Shown: in pieces, positions 9,200 through 20,158 of the stretch
Layout: each line of letters begins with the position of its first letter
Numbering within the stretch: the stretch's first letter is position 1
Assembly (NCBI GenBank): GCA_037190665.1
Contig: JBBCJT010000010.1
Location: 1-64,000 of the forward strand
Source of the DNA: JBBCJT01 sp037190665
Lineage (GTDB): Bacteria > Pseudomonadota > Alphaproteobacteria > Acetobacterales > Acetobacteraceae
Direction: 5' to 3'
DNA: 64,000 nt
Position numbers and translations under genes: made by a program
The notes under the pieces: generated by a model
The model's database searches: none
What the model was told of the DNA's origin: nothing
The model's input: the letters and a program-made list of their open reading frames with translations, nothing else

Positions 9200-9695
9200 C
9201 GACGATCGCGTCGATGTCCAGGGGGCCGGCAGTCTCCATCAGCGTGACGAAGGACTGCCAGTTGCGCGCGGCGGCATTGGTCTGGAGCGCGAGATGCCGC
9301 GCGCCAAACGCCGCGCCCAGTCCCAGCGCCCGCGCGCGCGGCAGCAGAACGGCAGCGCCCAGCGCGGAACCTTCGAGGACGTAGAGCAGCCCCAGCAACC
9401 CTGCCATGTCCGATGGCAGTGGAGCGGGGACGGGTGGAGCGGCGGCTGGCAGGCCCAGATCGGCCATGTCCTGTCGCAGCGGTTCCGCAAGCATCAGCGG
9501 CCGCCACGTGCCGAACGCGTCGGGCCAACTGACGGTGGATAATCCTGCCTCGACCGGAGCGCGGAACCTGTAAAGCCCGCTGACGTAACGCTGGTAGGAG
9601 GCAAGTGAGACCAGCGTGCCGACGAGCGTCTCCACCGTCGCGTGTGCGGCGGCGGTGCGGTCACGTAGCACGAAGCGACGCGTCTGACGCGGCAT
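9132..9695 (-). CDS. bphO: Biliverdin-producing heme oxygenase
   Basis: This 187-aa protein opens LRDRTAAAHATVETL, the heme oxygenase N-terminus in which the His is the proximal heme ligand. It continues with the YVLEGSALGA distal-helix motif found in bacterial (BphO/HugZ-unrelated) heme oxygenases. It cleaves heme to biliverdin, carbon monoxide and iron. It directly precedes and overlaps bphP, so its role here is supplying the phytochrome chromophore rather than iron acquisition. The start at ATG 9695 is supported by family length. Confidence 0.88.
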   Translation of the reverse strand: MPRQTRRFVLRDRTAAAHATVETLVGTLVSLASYQRYVSGLYRFRAPVEAGLSTVSWPDAFGTWRPLMLAEPLRQDMADLGLPAAAPPVPAPLPSDMAGLLGLLYVLEGSALGAAVLLPRARALGLGAAFGARHLALQTNAAARNWQSFVTLMETAGPLDIDAIVGAAESGFAAAGAAFLEAGALAP

Positions 9696-9777
9696 ACGAC
9701 TATAACCTACTACGCTTATGCCGGTTTCTGCACGGCTGCCGGCGCACCTCCTGGCTCCGCTATCTCCACGGGTTCGC

Positions 9778-10644
9778 TCATGTTTCGGCTGCGATGAACC
9801 TGCGGATCAGGTCCAGCGCGCCCTGGGGATTGTCGTGCACCACGCCGTGGCCGCAGCCCGGGAAACGTTCGAAGCGGACCAGATCGGGCGGCAGCAGGGC
9901 GGCGATCTCCGCCTGGCTTTCGATCGGCGTCATCGGATCGTCCTCGCCGCCGAAGACCAGCGTCGGGCACGCGATACGGGTCAGGGCGGCGCGCATGTCG
10001 AAGTTGCGGCCTTCGCCGTCCGGGCGGTTGAACCAGTGCAGCACGTCCGGCCGGCGGAGCGCGCGGGCGGCCACGGCCGGATCGGCCGGCCGGCGCAGAT
10101 ACAGCGGCATCGCACGCAGCCGCCACTGCTCCATCACCTCCGGCGAGGTGTCGCCTTCGATGAAGCGGCGGTGCGCCAGCGCGGCGAGTTCCGGGCCGCC
10201 GAAGCGGCCGAACAGCTCCACCCGGCGCTCGCGATGCGACCAGCCCGCCGCCTCGGTGCTGCCGAGGATGAGCCGGGCCGGATGGTCCGGGTGGCGCGTC
10301 GCGTAGGCGAGGGCGACCATGCCGCCGAAGGAAATGCCGAGCACGATCGGCCGTTCGATCCCCAGCGCCTCGCAGAAGGCACGGACGTCGTCGCCCCATT
10401 GCGCGAGCGTCCACTGGTCGGGCGTGCCGATATCGCTGCGTCCGTTGCCGCGATGATCGAGGTAGACGAGCTGTGCGATGTCGGCGAGCGGCGAGAAATC
10501 CGGCTTGTAGATCGAATGGTCGTAGCCAGGCCCGCCATGCAGCAGGACCAGTGTCGGCTTCTGCCGCATCGCCGGGCCGTCCGGGACAAGCCCTGCGCCC
10601 TCCACGTCGAAGAACAGCCGGGCGCCGTTGACAGTCACGTGCAT
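9778..10644 (-). CDS. Alpha/beta hydrolase, proline-iminopeptidase-like
   Basis: The 288-aa cytoplasmic hydrolase has HGGPGYDHS (oxyanion region) near residue 37, then DHRGNGRSD. The nucleophile elbow is GISFGG (Ser), with a catalytic Asp candidate in GGEDDPMTP and His in GCGHGVVHD. The combination HGGPG plus DHRGNGRS is typical of proline iminopeptidases and related serine hydrolases. ATG 10644 follows a GGAGA ribosome-binding site at suitable distance; the reading frame continues upstream without a credible start. Substrate unknown. It is divergent from the patatin-like gene across a 116-base intergenic region. Confidence 0.85.
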   Translation of the reverse strand: MHVTVNGARLFFDVEGAGLVPDGPAMRQKPTLVLLHGGPGYDHSIYKPDFSPLADIAQLVYLDHRGNGRSDIGTPDQWTLAQWGDDVRAFCEALGIERPIVLGISFGGMVALAYATRHPDHPARLILGSTEAAGWSHRERRVELFGRFGGPELAALAHRRFIEGDTSPEVMEQWRLRAMPLYLRRPADPAVAARALRRPDVLHWFNRPDGEGRNFDMRAALTRIACPTLVFGGEDDPMTPIESQAEIAALLPPDLVRFERFPGCGHGVVHDNPQGALDLIRRFIAAET

Positions 10645-10760
10645 CGAATTTCTCCGTTCCGGGCCGAGGGTGGAACGGGCCGGTGCGGCGGAAAAGAGGG
10701 CATTGGCCGACCGCGGCCCGCCGGGGTATGCCGAGGCAACACATTCCGGAACCAGATCGC

Positions 10761-12017
10761 ATGGCGCGTTCCGCACCACCCGCACGTATCGGCCGCCGCC
10801 TGGCCCTGCTCGGCGCGCCCGCGCTCGCCTCCGCCTGCTCCTCGCCCATCCGGCTGCCGCCGGTACCGCAGGCGCGGGCGCGCGAAGCCGTCGTGCTCGG
10901 CGTGCCGGACGAGCGATTCTACTATCTCGATGGCCCGACCCGCATCGTGCAGATCTTTGTCGAGGCGCAGGAGCGGGAGCGGGTGTGGCGCGGCGTCGGA
11001 CCGCGGGCGGCGTTGCCCGCCGCGCATCTGCTGTCGGTCTCCGGCGGCGGCGAGGACGGTGCGTTCGGCGCGGGATTGCTGTGCGGCTGGACGGAACGCG
11101 GCACGCGGCCGGTGTTCAACCTCGTCACCGGCGTCAGCACCGGCGCGCTGACGGCGCCCTTCGCCTTCCTGGGCCCGGCCTATGATGATGCGCTGCGGGA
11201 CGTCTATACGAACGTCACTATCAAGGACATCGCCGAATCCCGCGGCATGCTGCCGGCGATCTGGAACGATGCGCTGTCCGACACCGCGCCATTGTTCAAG
11301 ACCATCTCCCGGCATCTGGATGATTCGATGCTGGTGGCGCTCGGCAAGGCCTACGACGAAGGCCGGCTGCTGCTGATCGGCACCACCGATCTCGATGCGC
11401 AGAAGCCCGTCGTCTGGAACATCGGCGCGATCGCGCGCAGCGGGCACCCGAAGGCGCTCGATCTGGTGCGCCGCATCCTGCTCGCCTCGGCCGCCGTGCC
11501 GGGCGCCTTCCCGCCGGTGATGATCGACGTGGAGCTGGAGGGGCGGCCGTACCAGGAGATGCACGTGGATGGCGGCGCCTTCGCACAGGCGTTCCTCTAC
11601 CCGCGCTCCGCCGGCGCCGCGCGCCGCGGCCGGGTGCAAAGCCGCGAGCAGGTGCGCCCGATCCAAGCATGGGTCATCCGCAATGGCAGGTTGAGTCCCG
11701 GCTGGGAGGCGGTGGACCGCCGCACGCTGGGCATCGCGGGGCGCGCCATCTCGACGATGATCTTCGCGAGCGGGGTGAACGACGTGATGCGCATGTACAA
11801 TGCGACGCGCGAGGATCAGATCGACTTCAACCTCGCCTTCATCGGGCCGGACTTCACCGGGCAGCTCACCTCGCCCTTCGACCAGACCTACATGCGCGCC
11901 CTGTTCGATTACGGCTTCGTGCAGGGGCGCGCCGGCTACGACTGGCTGAAAGCGCCGCCGCTCGGGCAGGACCTGTCGCCGGCGACGGCTCCGCCGCAGG
12001 AGAGGCGGCGGAGCTGA
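10761..12017 (+). CDS. Patatin-like phospholipase lipoprotein
   Basis: This 418-aa patatin-family lipid acyl hydrolase has a basic start, hydrophobic core and a lipobox-like ASAC near residue 26, suggesting a membrane-anchored lipoprotein. The oxyanion-hole glycines are in SVSGGGEDGAFGAG, the nucleophile in TGVSTGAL (G-x-S-x-G) and the catalytic Asp in VDGGAF, giving the Ser-Asp dyad. It probably deacylates phospholipids at the envelope. ATG 10761 is chosen because it places the signal peptide at the N-terminus. A hairpin lies across the last codons. Confidence 0.85.
   Translation: MARSAPPARIGRRLALLGAPALASACSSPIRLPPVPQARAREAVVLGVPDERFYYLDGPTRIVQIFVEAQERERVWRGVGPRAALPAAHLLSVSGGGEDGAFGAGLLCGWTERGTRPVFNLVTGVSTGALTAPFAFLGPAYDDALRDVYTNVTIKDIAESRGMLPAIWNDALSDTAPLFKTISRHLDDSMLVALGKAYDEGRLLLIGTTDLDAQKPVVWNIGAIARSGHPKALDLVRRILLASAAVPGAFPPVMIDVELEGRPYQEMHVDGGAFAQAFLYPRSAGAARRGRVQSREQVRPIQAWVIRNGRLSPGWEAVDRRTLGIAGRAISTMIFASGVNDVMRMYNATREDQIDFNLAFIGPDFTGQLTSPFDQTYMRALFDYGFVQGRAGYDWLKAPPLGQDLSPATAPPQERRRS
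11988..12014. terminator. Hairpin at the 3' end of the patatin-like gene
   Basis: A perfect 10-bp stem (GCTCCGCCGC / GCGGCGGAGC) with a 7-base loop ends directly before the stop codon and 17 bases before the convergent gene. No T-run is present, so its role as a terminator is tentative. Confidence 0.4.
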
Positions 12018-12030
12018 TCGCGGCGGTCGC

Positions 12031-13854
12031 TCAGGCGAGCAGGACGAAGTCCTTGCCCGCGTAGCCGCGGCTCTGGGACAGCGCCTTGAAGCCCCGGTCG
12101 CCGCCCTGCTCGTTGGTGTTGCCCTCGATCGAGACGAAGTTGTCGCCGCCCACCTGCGCGACGAGGCCGGCGTGGGACTGGGCGGCGTTCTTGATGACGA
12201 AGATGCAGCCCGGTTTCAGCCGGGCGAGGCGGGCCTGCGGCGTGGAAACCGTGCTGCCGGCGATGAAGCGGCCGGCGGCCTTCGCGTCGTCGATCAGGTC
12301 CTGCACCGCGACGCGGCGCTTGATCGGCATCTGAAGTCCCAGCGCGGCGGCGGCCTGCGCGATGACGAAGCACAGGAAGCCGGCGCACCATTGTTGCTCG
12401 ATGCCGTCCTTGCCGGCCATGTAGAGCCGCACCCAGGCACCCATGTTGTCTCCGCCGAGTTCGATCGGCTTCTGCGCGACGTGCTGCAACCCGACCGCGA
12501 CCACCGCCTCGTTCAGGCTGCCCGGCGTCACCGGCAGGGGTGCCAGCGCGGCGAGCATGGGCGTCGTCAGCGCCGCCCAGCTCCGCTGGTCGACGACCCC
12601 GGTGGCCGGGATGCCGGCGCGCTGTTGGAACATCCGGACGGCATCGCCCGTGCCGCCGCCGAAATCCTCGTCGATCGGCGTGGCGCAGTCGTGGAAGCAG
12701 CACCATTCCTGCACGCGCCGGACGGCGGCCTTGCGCGTCGATCCCTGCGCGATGTCGCCGGGGAAATCGACTTCCGCCTTCGCCGAGGGGAAGCTGGTCT
12801 GGGCGGCCGCGGCCAGCACCGCCGACTGATGGCCCAGCGACGCTTCCGCCGAGGGGGCCTCGCCATCGTCGAACGAGACGAGGCCCGCATCGACCATGTG
12901 GCGCAGCACCACCGCCGCACCGCACTGGTCCGACGGGGCCTCGGGGTCGAATACGTGGTCGGCGACGAACTTCCCCTTCGTCCAGTGCTGCGAGAAGCTC
13001 CACAGATACGGCGAGGTGAGGCCGAGATTCGCGTAGCCCTTGCCGTTGTAGCGTTCGAGCCGGTCGAGCATGACTTCGAGCGGCCAGTCCGGGACCTGCT
13101 CGAGGCTCTTGAGCGCGAGCGCGTCGATCGCGCTCTCCAGCCAGGTGAAGGGCGGCGATCCCTGGACGGGCCGGCTCTTCGGTTCCCGCCGCGTGCGCTG
13201 GTCGAGCGGATCCCCGTTGTGCAGGTGGGTGGTGAAGCTGAAGCTCGATTCCAGCGAGTGGATGATGCCGATCATGAACCAGGGGATGGTGCCGCCAAGG
13301 GCGTCCGAGACCTCCTGGTAGCGCTTCGCGTTGGCGACGATGCGATCCGCGATGCGGCGGGTGGAATCGACGCGTTCGGGACGGATGCGGCAGCTTGCGA
13401 ACAGCTCCGCATAGTCGTTGCGCAGCAGCCCGCTCTTGCTCGCCGCCGCACCGGCCTGCGCCTTCGACTTCTTCGCAGGTGCCGGCGCCGGCGCGGGCGG
13501 GGTCGCATCGGCCGCCGGTTCGGCGATGCCGCCCTTGATCTGCTGCGCCGTCGCCCCGACCGAATGGCCGAGCCGCTGGAGCAGCGCCTGGATCTCCCGG
13601 ATGGCGGGGCCGAACGGGTCGGCCTTGACCACCTGTGTGGCCGCGACGAGCTGGTCGGCGAGGCCGTTGAGCTTTTCGGCCAGCACCAGTCCGTTCGCGA
13701 ACGAGATCTCCTCGATGATCTCGCCGGTGCGCGCGATGCGTTCGCGCAGGGCCTGCTTCTCGGTCTCGTTCGTCGTCTCCTGAAGCAGGCGGAACAGGGC
13801 GGCCTGCGCCTGCAGGGCAAGCGCGCGGGCGTCTGCGGCGTCGGAGGCGGGCAT
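12031..13854 (-). CDS. Multidomain peptidoglycan-active protein (lysozyme-like, PG-binding, CHAP/TIGR02594-like)
   Basis: This 607-aa protein has a helical/coiled N-terminal region, then a Pro/Ala/Lys-rich linker near 125-150. A lysozyme-like segment follows with IPWFMIGIIHSLESSFSF, where Glu is the likely catalytic acid. Next is a PG-binding-type repeat (DEDFGGGTGDAVRMFQQ). The C-terminus is CHAP/TIGR02594-like with Cys in QQWCAGFLCF and His in QSHAGLVAQVGG. It appears able to bind and cleave cell-wall peptidoglycan. There is no visible signal peptide, so it is cytoplasmic or exported by another route. It is followed 12 bases upstream in transcription order by a lipoprotein gene. Function unproven. 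Confidence 0.72.
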   Translation of the reverse strand: MPASDAADARALALQAQAALFRLLQETTNETEKQALRERIARTGEIIEEISFANGLVLAEKLNGLADQLVAATQVVKADPFGPAIREIQALLQRLGHSVGATAQQIKGGIAEPAADATPPAPAPAPAKKSKAQAGAAASKSGLLRNDYAELFASCRIRPERVDSTRRIADRIVANAKRYQEVSDALGGTIPWFMIGIIHSLESSFSFTTHLHNGDPLDQRTRREPKSRPVQGSPPFTWLESAIDALALKSLEQVPDWPLEVMLDRLERYNGKGYANLGLTSPYLWSFSQHWTKGKFVADHVFDPEAPSDQCGAAVVLRHMVDAGLVSFDDGEAPSAEASLGHQSAVLAAAAQTSFPSAKAEVDFPGDIAQGSTRKAAVRRVQEWCCFHDCATPIDEDFGGGTGDAVRMFQQRAGIPATGVVDQRSWAALTTPMLAALAPLPVTPGSLNEAVVAVGLQHVAQKPIELGGDNMGAWVRLYMAGKDGIEQQWCAGFLCFVIAQAAAALGLQMPIKRRVAVQDLIDDAKAAGRFIAGSTVSTPQARLARLKPGCIFVIKNAAQSHAGLVAQVGGDNFVSIEGNTNEQGGDRGFKALSQSRGYAGKDFVLLA

Positions 13855-13866
13855 GGGAAGCTCCGG

Positions 13867-14766
13867 TTACTGGAGGTGCATGAGGGCGGACTTCACGGAT
13901 GCGGCGAGCACGCGGATGCGCGCGGCGCTGTCGGCCAGTTCGTTCGCGTGGATGTCCGGCGCGACGGGTGCGGTGAGGGCGGTCCGGGTCGCGGCCATGG
14001 CGCGCCGGGCCTGCTCGATCAGGGCGATCCAGTCGTAGATGGCGGTGTCGGCGGCCTGGATCTCCTCGCGCAGCCGGGCGACCTGATCGTTCGACAGGCG
14101 GCGCAGGCCGGTCGTGTGGTTGACGAGGGCGTTGCGCTTGTCGGTTGTGAGCTTCGCCTCCAGCTCCACGGCGACGTCGCCAGCCAGCAGCGCCAGGATC
14201 GAATCCACGGTGTCGAAATTGCGCAGGAAGGCTTCCTCGAAGGCGGCGCGGGAGGCGGCCTTCAGCGCCTCGTCGATGGCCGGGCCCAGCGCGACCAGCG
14301 CGGCCCTGATCGGGGCGAGCGAGCCGCCGGCGCCGACAAGGGTGAGCAGGCCGGAGACCTCGGCGCCGAAACGGCCGGCGCCCGCCTTCAGCTCGTCGAG
14401 GCCCCGACCCTCCGCCATCGCAAGCAGGGTGGCGTTGTAGGCGCTGACGGCCGCGATCGCGCTGCGGCAGGCGGCGGTCAGCGGCGGGTCGATGCCGGTC
14501 GCGTAGTAGACGTGCTGGGTGGGGCGGAAGGGCTCGACGCCGATGTCGATGCCGGCGGGCGACTGGCGGGCGATGACCCGGCGGGCCTGCGCCCGCTCGG
14601 CCAGCGCGACGCGGTCGAGCAGCGCTTCGCTGGCGTCGCGGACCTTGGCGAAGCTGGCCTCGTAGGCACGGAACGGAACCAAGCCGCGGCTCGGGGCGCA
14701 GCCGGACAGCGCGACGGCGGAGACCAGCGCCGCCAGCAGCAGCGTGGCAGGTCTGGGGAGCAGCAT
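13867..14766 (-). CDS. Lipoprotein of unknown function
   Basis: The 299-aa product starts at ATG 14766 with a classic lipoprotein signal ending ALSGC (about residue 22). The rest is almost wholly helical and Ala-rich, with no recognised domain. It precedes the peptidoglycan-active gene by 12 bases in the same operon, so it may anchor, chaperone or neutralise that protein. The in-frame extension to 14904 is rejected because it would bury the signal peptide. Confidence 0.7.
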   Translation of the reverse strand: MLLPRPATLLLAALVSAVALSGCAPSRGLVPFRAYEASFAKVRDASEALLDRVALAERAQARRVIARQSPAGIDIGVEPFRPTQHVYYATGIDPPLTAACRSAIAAVSAYNATLLAMAEGRGLDELKAGAGRFGAEVSGLLTLVGAGGSLAPIRAALVALGPAIDEALKAASRAAFEEAFLRNFDTVDSILALLAGDVAVELEAKLTTDKRNALVNHTTGLRRLSNDQVARLREEIQAADTAIYDWIALIEQARRAMAATRTALTAPVAPDIHANELADSAARIRVLAASVKSALMHLQ

Positions 14767-15032
14767 GGGTGCCTCGCGGGGAAATTGGTTCGATATTGCA
14801 GTGAATAGCCGCGCGGCCGGCCGGCCCGCGTGAGTGGGCTCACGCCAGCTTGTCAGGGGCGGCGGGGGCTCCGGCCGTTGCCGGTTGTGCGAATCGGGGC
14901 CCACGCTCGCCTGCCGTGCGCGGCGGGCGGGGAAGGCGGGCGATCGCGCTTTGTAATCCGCCGCGTCTCGGTCTATCTGGCCGCCGAACCCCGGGCAGGG
15001 CGCTCCGTCCGCCCGCGCGCCACCGGATTCCC

Positions 15033-16838
<1,806 letters not shown>

Positions 16839-16890
16839 GCGCGCTGCATCCTGAGGTTGAAACATTGCTCGCGAGATTGTGTCGAGCACC

Positions 16891-16920
16891 TTTACAACTT
16901 CGCTTGATGGAAAATATACA
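16891..16920 (+). promoter_or_regulatory. Candidate promoter of the PEP-CTERM gene
   Basis: TTTACA (16891-16896) and TATACA (16915-16920) are 18 bases apart in a locally AT-rich patch, unusual for this GC-rich chromosome. Downstream, AATAAGC (16924-16930) is inverted as GCTTATT (16945-16951) and could be an operator or leader hairpin. Position fits transcription of the gene at 17022. Confidence 0.45.
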
Positions 16921-17021
16921 ACCAATAAGCCTTTGAAATAGGCTGCTTATTCGGCGCGGCACGGTCATTGCTTTCTCCTCACACGGCGGAGCTCTCCGCA
17001 ACGTTAACGGGGATAGAAAGC

Positions 17022-17834
17022 ATGACGACACGCATCAACACACTGGCCATGGCGGGCGCGCTGGCGCTGGCCGTGTCCGGCGGGTCGGCCTTCGCGGCCG
17101 GCTTTGTCAATGGCGGTTTCGAGGACGGCAACACCGACGGCTGGATCATCGGTGGTGGTTCCCGTACCTCCGTCACCAACGCGGGGCTCAACCCGGCCGA
17201 CTTCCTGCCCGGCGGCAGCCGCTACAATGCCGGCATCGCCACCACCCACTCGGCGGTGATCTCGGCCGGCACGGTCGATCCGCGCGTGGGCGCCGCGCTG
17301 GGCAGCACGGTCTACTCCGGCAACTACTCGCTTCGCGTCGAGGACGTGAACACGGGCGGTTACGCCTCGGTCGCCAGCCAGACGGTCACCAACTACACCG
17401 AAGCGAACATCTTCTTCGCCTGGAAGGCCGTGATGCTCGGCGCGCACGGCCCGAACGACGCGGCGACGATGATCATCAAGCTGACGGACCTGACCACCGG
17501 GCTGGACGTCATCACCCGCGAATACAACGCTGGTGACGGCGGCAGCGGCGTGGACTCCCGCTTCTCTCTGCTGAACAACAACTACTACACGCCGGACTGG
17601 CAGATCGAGCAGCTCTCGATCGATGCCTCGCTGTCCGGCCACGACTTCGTGCTCTCCGTGCTCGCCGCGGACTGCTCGCCGACCGCTCACTGGGGTTACG
17701 TGTACCTCGACGGTTTCGGCGCGGTGATCCCCGACCCGACCGGCGTGCCGGAGCCCGGCTCGCTCGCCCTGATCGCGTCCGGCCTGATCGGCCTCGGCGC
17801 GGCCGGTGCCCGCCGGCGCCGCAAGGCCGCCTGA
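17022..17834 (+). CDS. Secreted PEP-CTERM sorting-signal protein
   Basis: This 270-aa exported protein has a signal peptide (MTTRINTLAMAGALAL... to AFAA, about residue 26), then a beta-rich domain beginning GFVNGGFEDGNTDGW, as in DUF642/jelly-roll-type surface proteins. The C-terminus is a PEP-CTERM signal: VPEP near residue 243, a hydrophobic stretch, then RRRRKAA. Such proteins are recognised by an exosortase and usually accompany exopolysaccharide export. The exosortase is not in this window. It has its own promoter-like sequence and a terminator, so it is monocistronic. Confidence 0.85.
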   Translation: MTTRINTLAMAGALALAVSGGSAFAAGFVNGGFEDGNTDGWIIGGGSRTSVTNAGLNPADFLPGGSRYNAGIATTHSAVISAGTVDPRVGAALGSTVYSGNYSLRVEDVNTGGYASVASQTVTNYTEANIFFAWKAVMLGAHGPNDAATMIIKLTDLTTGLDVITREYNAGDGGSGVDSRFSLLNNNYYTPDWQIEQLSIDASLSGHDFVLSVLAADCSPTAHWGYVYLDGFGAVIPDPTGVPEPGSLALIASGLIGLGAAGARRRRKAA

Positions 17835-17866
17835 TCGCCTGATCGCCTGACGCCTTGACGGAAGCG

Positions 17867-17900
17867 GGGCGGTCCGGATCTCCGGGCCGCCCTGGCTTTT
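17867..17900 (+). terminator. Rho-independent terminator after the PEP-CTERM gene
   Basis: An 11-bp stem (GGGCGGTCCGG / CCGGGCCGCCC, one G-T wobble) with loop ATCT is followed by TGGCTTTT. It is 33 bases beyond the stop codon, the expected position. Confidence 0.7.
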
Positions 17901-17998
17901 GCGGCCGCCTTTCCCCGACATCGTACGCAAACATTCCTTGCCTGCCGCGGGAGCGTTCCGTTAGCTGCCGCCGCAAGTGTTTTCGGGGGAACCAACCC

Positions 17999-18967
17999 AT
18001 GCTTCGCCGTACGCTGCTGGCCGCCGCATGTGCGCTCGCCGCGCTGCCCGCCGCCGCCCAGCAATTCCCGACCCGCCCGGTCCAGGTCATCGTTCCCTTC
18101 GCCGCGGGTGGCCCGACGGACGCGGTGGCCCGGCTCGTGACCGAGGTGATGACCCGCGAACTCGGCCAAAACGTCATCGTCGAGAATGTCGGCGGCGCCG
18201 GTGGCACGCTCGGCGCCCAGCGTGTCGCGACCGCCCGGCCCGACGGCTACACCCTGCTGCTGCACCACATCGGCATGGCGACCGCGCCGATCCTGTACCG
18301 CAAGCTGCCGTATGACGGGATCAACGGCTTCGAGACGATCGGCCTGATCACCCCCGCGCCGATGACCGTAGTCGCGCGCAAGGACATTCCGGCGAACAAC
18401 TTCCAGGAGCTGGTCGCCTGGATGCGCCAGAAGAAGGAAGACGTGAACCTCGGCAATGCCGGCCTCGGCGCGGCGAGCCAGCTCTGCGGCACGCTCATGC
18501 AGTACCTGATGCAGACGCCGGTGACCGCCGTTCCGTTTCGCGGCACCGGTCCGGCGATGACCGAACTGCTGGGCGGGCGCATCGACGTGATGTGCGACCA
18601 GACCACCAACACCGTCGAGCACATCAAGTCCGGCGGCATCCGCGTCTTCGCCGTGACCACGCCGGCGCGGCTGCCGGTGCTGCCCGACGTGCCGACGGCG
18701 GCCGAGCAGGGCATGCCGGGCCTGAACGTCTCCATCTGGCACGGGCTGTACGCGCCCAAGGGCACCGCGGCGCCGGTGATCGAGCGGCTGAACGCCGCGT
18801 TGCGCGCCGCGCTGCAGGATCCGAAGGTGATCGGCCGCTTCGCCGAACTGGGGCTGACGCCGGAGCCGCTGGACCGCGTGACCCCGGCCGCGCATCGCGC
18901 CTTCTGGATGGCCGAGATCGAAAAGTGGCGGCCGGTGCTGGAGCAGGCCGGCCAGTACGCCGACTGA
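17999..18967 (+). CDS. TTT-family (Bug) periplasmic substrate-binding protein
   Basis: This 322-aa receptor starts MLRRTLLAAACALAAL with signal cleavage near AAAQ (residue 21). It carries VIVPFAAGGPTDAVAR, VIVENVGGAGGTLGAQR and ARPDGYTLLLHH, the ligand-pocket signatures of the Bug family, and ends in the usual helical region. Ligands in the family are mostly carboxylates; none can be assigned here. It converges on another TTT receptor across a strong hairpin. No transporter subunits are linked. Confidence 0.9.
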   Translation: MLRRTLLAAACALAALPAAAQQFPTRPVQVIVPFAAGGPTDAVARLVTEVMTRELGQNVIVENVGGAGGTLGAQRVATARPDGYTLLLHHIGMATAPILYRKLPYDGINGFETIGLITPAPMTVVARKDIPANNFQELVAWMRQKKEDVNLGNAGLGAASQLCGTLMQYLMQTPVTAVPFRGTGPAMTELLGGRIDVMCDQTTNTVEHIKSGGIRVFAVTTPARLPVLPDVPTAAEQGMPGLNVSIWHGLYAPKGTAAPVIERLNAALRAALQDPKVIGRFAELGLTPEPLDRVTPAAHRAFWMAEIEKWRPVLEQAGQYAD

Positions 18968-18976
18968 TATCCTGAA

Positions 18977-19008
18977 GCCTTTGCCGATGATTCTTCATCG
19001 GCAAAGGC
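18977..19008. terminator. Perfect 14-bp hairpin between convergent TTT receptor genes
   Basis: GCCTTTGCCGATGA and its exact reverse complement flank the 4-base loop TTCT, ten bases after the stop at 18967. The T-rich side gives little U-tract, but stem strength and position make it a likely bidirectional terminator. Confidence 0.7.
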
Positions 19009-19066
19009 GCACCGGCATGAACCACGTGACAGCCCGGCCCGGAGCGTATCCGGGCCGGGTCGTATT

Positions 19067-20035
19067 TCAGGTATCCGCGGTGATGCCGTTCTCGCGGATC
19101 ACCTTGCCCCAGCGCTCGACCTGATCGGCGAGGAAGCGGCCCGTCTCCTCCGGCGAACTCGCGACCACGTCGGAACCCTGATCCTCCAGCTTGTCGCGCA
19201 CCGACGGGTCCGCGACGACCTTGGCGATCGTGGCGTGCATCTTGTTCACGATCGGATCGGGCACGCCCTTCGGCCCCATCAGCGCCCACCAGGTCAGCGC
19301 CTCGAACCCCGCCACCCCCAGTTCGGCGAAGCTCTTCACGCCCGGCACGTGCCGGCTTTCCTTCGCCGTGGTCACGCCGATCGGGACCAGCCGCCCGGCG
19401 AGGATGTGCTGCTTGATGATCACCACGTTGGAGGTGAACAGCGGCACGTGGCCGGCGAGCGCGTCCTGCAGCGCGGGGCCCCCGCCGCGATAGGGAACGT
19501 GGGTCAGGCGGATGCCGACCTCGTTGCTCAGCCGCACGGTCGCGACATGGGCGAGGCCGCCGATCCCGGAGGTGGCGTAGGAGAGGCTGTCGGGCTTCGC
19601 CTTCGCCTCGGCGACGATGTCGGCCCAGACCTTGAACGGTGTCTGCGCGTTCGCCACCAGCGCGAGCGGGCCGGTGGCCACCAGCGTCGTCGGCGTGAAA
19701 TCCGTCATGGTCTTGAACGGCAGCTTGGTGATGCTCTCGTTCGTCGCCTGATTGTCGTAGGCGAGCAGCCACGTGTAGCCATCGGCTTGCGCGCGCGCGA
19801 CCTCGCCCGCGCCAAGCGAGCCGTTTCCGCCGCCCTTGTTCTCGATGACGATAGGCCGACCGAGCGCCTCGCTCAGCGGCGATTGCAGCACGCGCGCGAC
19901 GGCGTCGGTCGATCCGCCCGGCGGGTACGGCACGACGATGCGCACCGGCCGGTCCGGCCAGGCGCCTTGCGCACGCAGAACGGCCGGCATCGCGAGCGTT
20001 CCGGCGGCGGTCAGCATCAGGTTTCGGCGCAACAT
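19067..20035 (-). CDS. TTT-family (Bug) periplasmic substrate-binding protein
   Basis: This 322-aa protein has a leader MLRRNLMLTAAGTLAMPAVLRAQ, then IVVPYPPGGSTDAVAR, VIENKGGGNGSLGAGE and AQADGYTWLLAYDNQ, the standard Bug fold signatures. The NQATNES segment in the pocket differs from its neighbour at 17999 and suggests a different ligand. ATG 20035 is preceded by an AAAGGAA sequence. Orphan receptor, no membrane components nearby. Confidence 0.9.
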   Translation of the reverse strand: MLRRNLMLTAAGTLAMPAVLRAQGAWPDRPVRIVVPYPPGGSTDAVARVLQSPLSEALGRPIVIENKGGGNGSLGAGEVARAQADGYTWLLAYDNQATNESITKLPFKTMTDFTPTTLVATGPLALVANAQTPFKVWADIVAEAKAKPDSLSYATSGIGGLAHVATVRLSNEVGIRLTHVPYRGGGPALQDALAGHVPLFTSNVVIIKQHILAGRLVPIGVTTAKESRHVPGVKSFAELGVAGFEALTWWALMGPKGVPDPIVNKMHATIAKVVADPSVRDKLEDQGSDVVASSPEETGRFLADQVERWGKVIRENGITADT

Positions 20036-20158
20036 GTTGCGACTGTTCCTTTCCCAGACATTTCCCCGCGGCAGGTTGTCCCCCCTGCCATCGCGGGACG
20101 CCTAACACGATTCGGCGGAACGCGCTGCGGAAAGCATGTCTCCCCGATAGTGTCGGCG

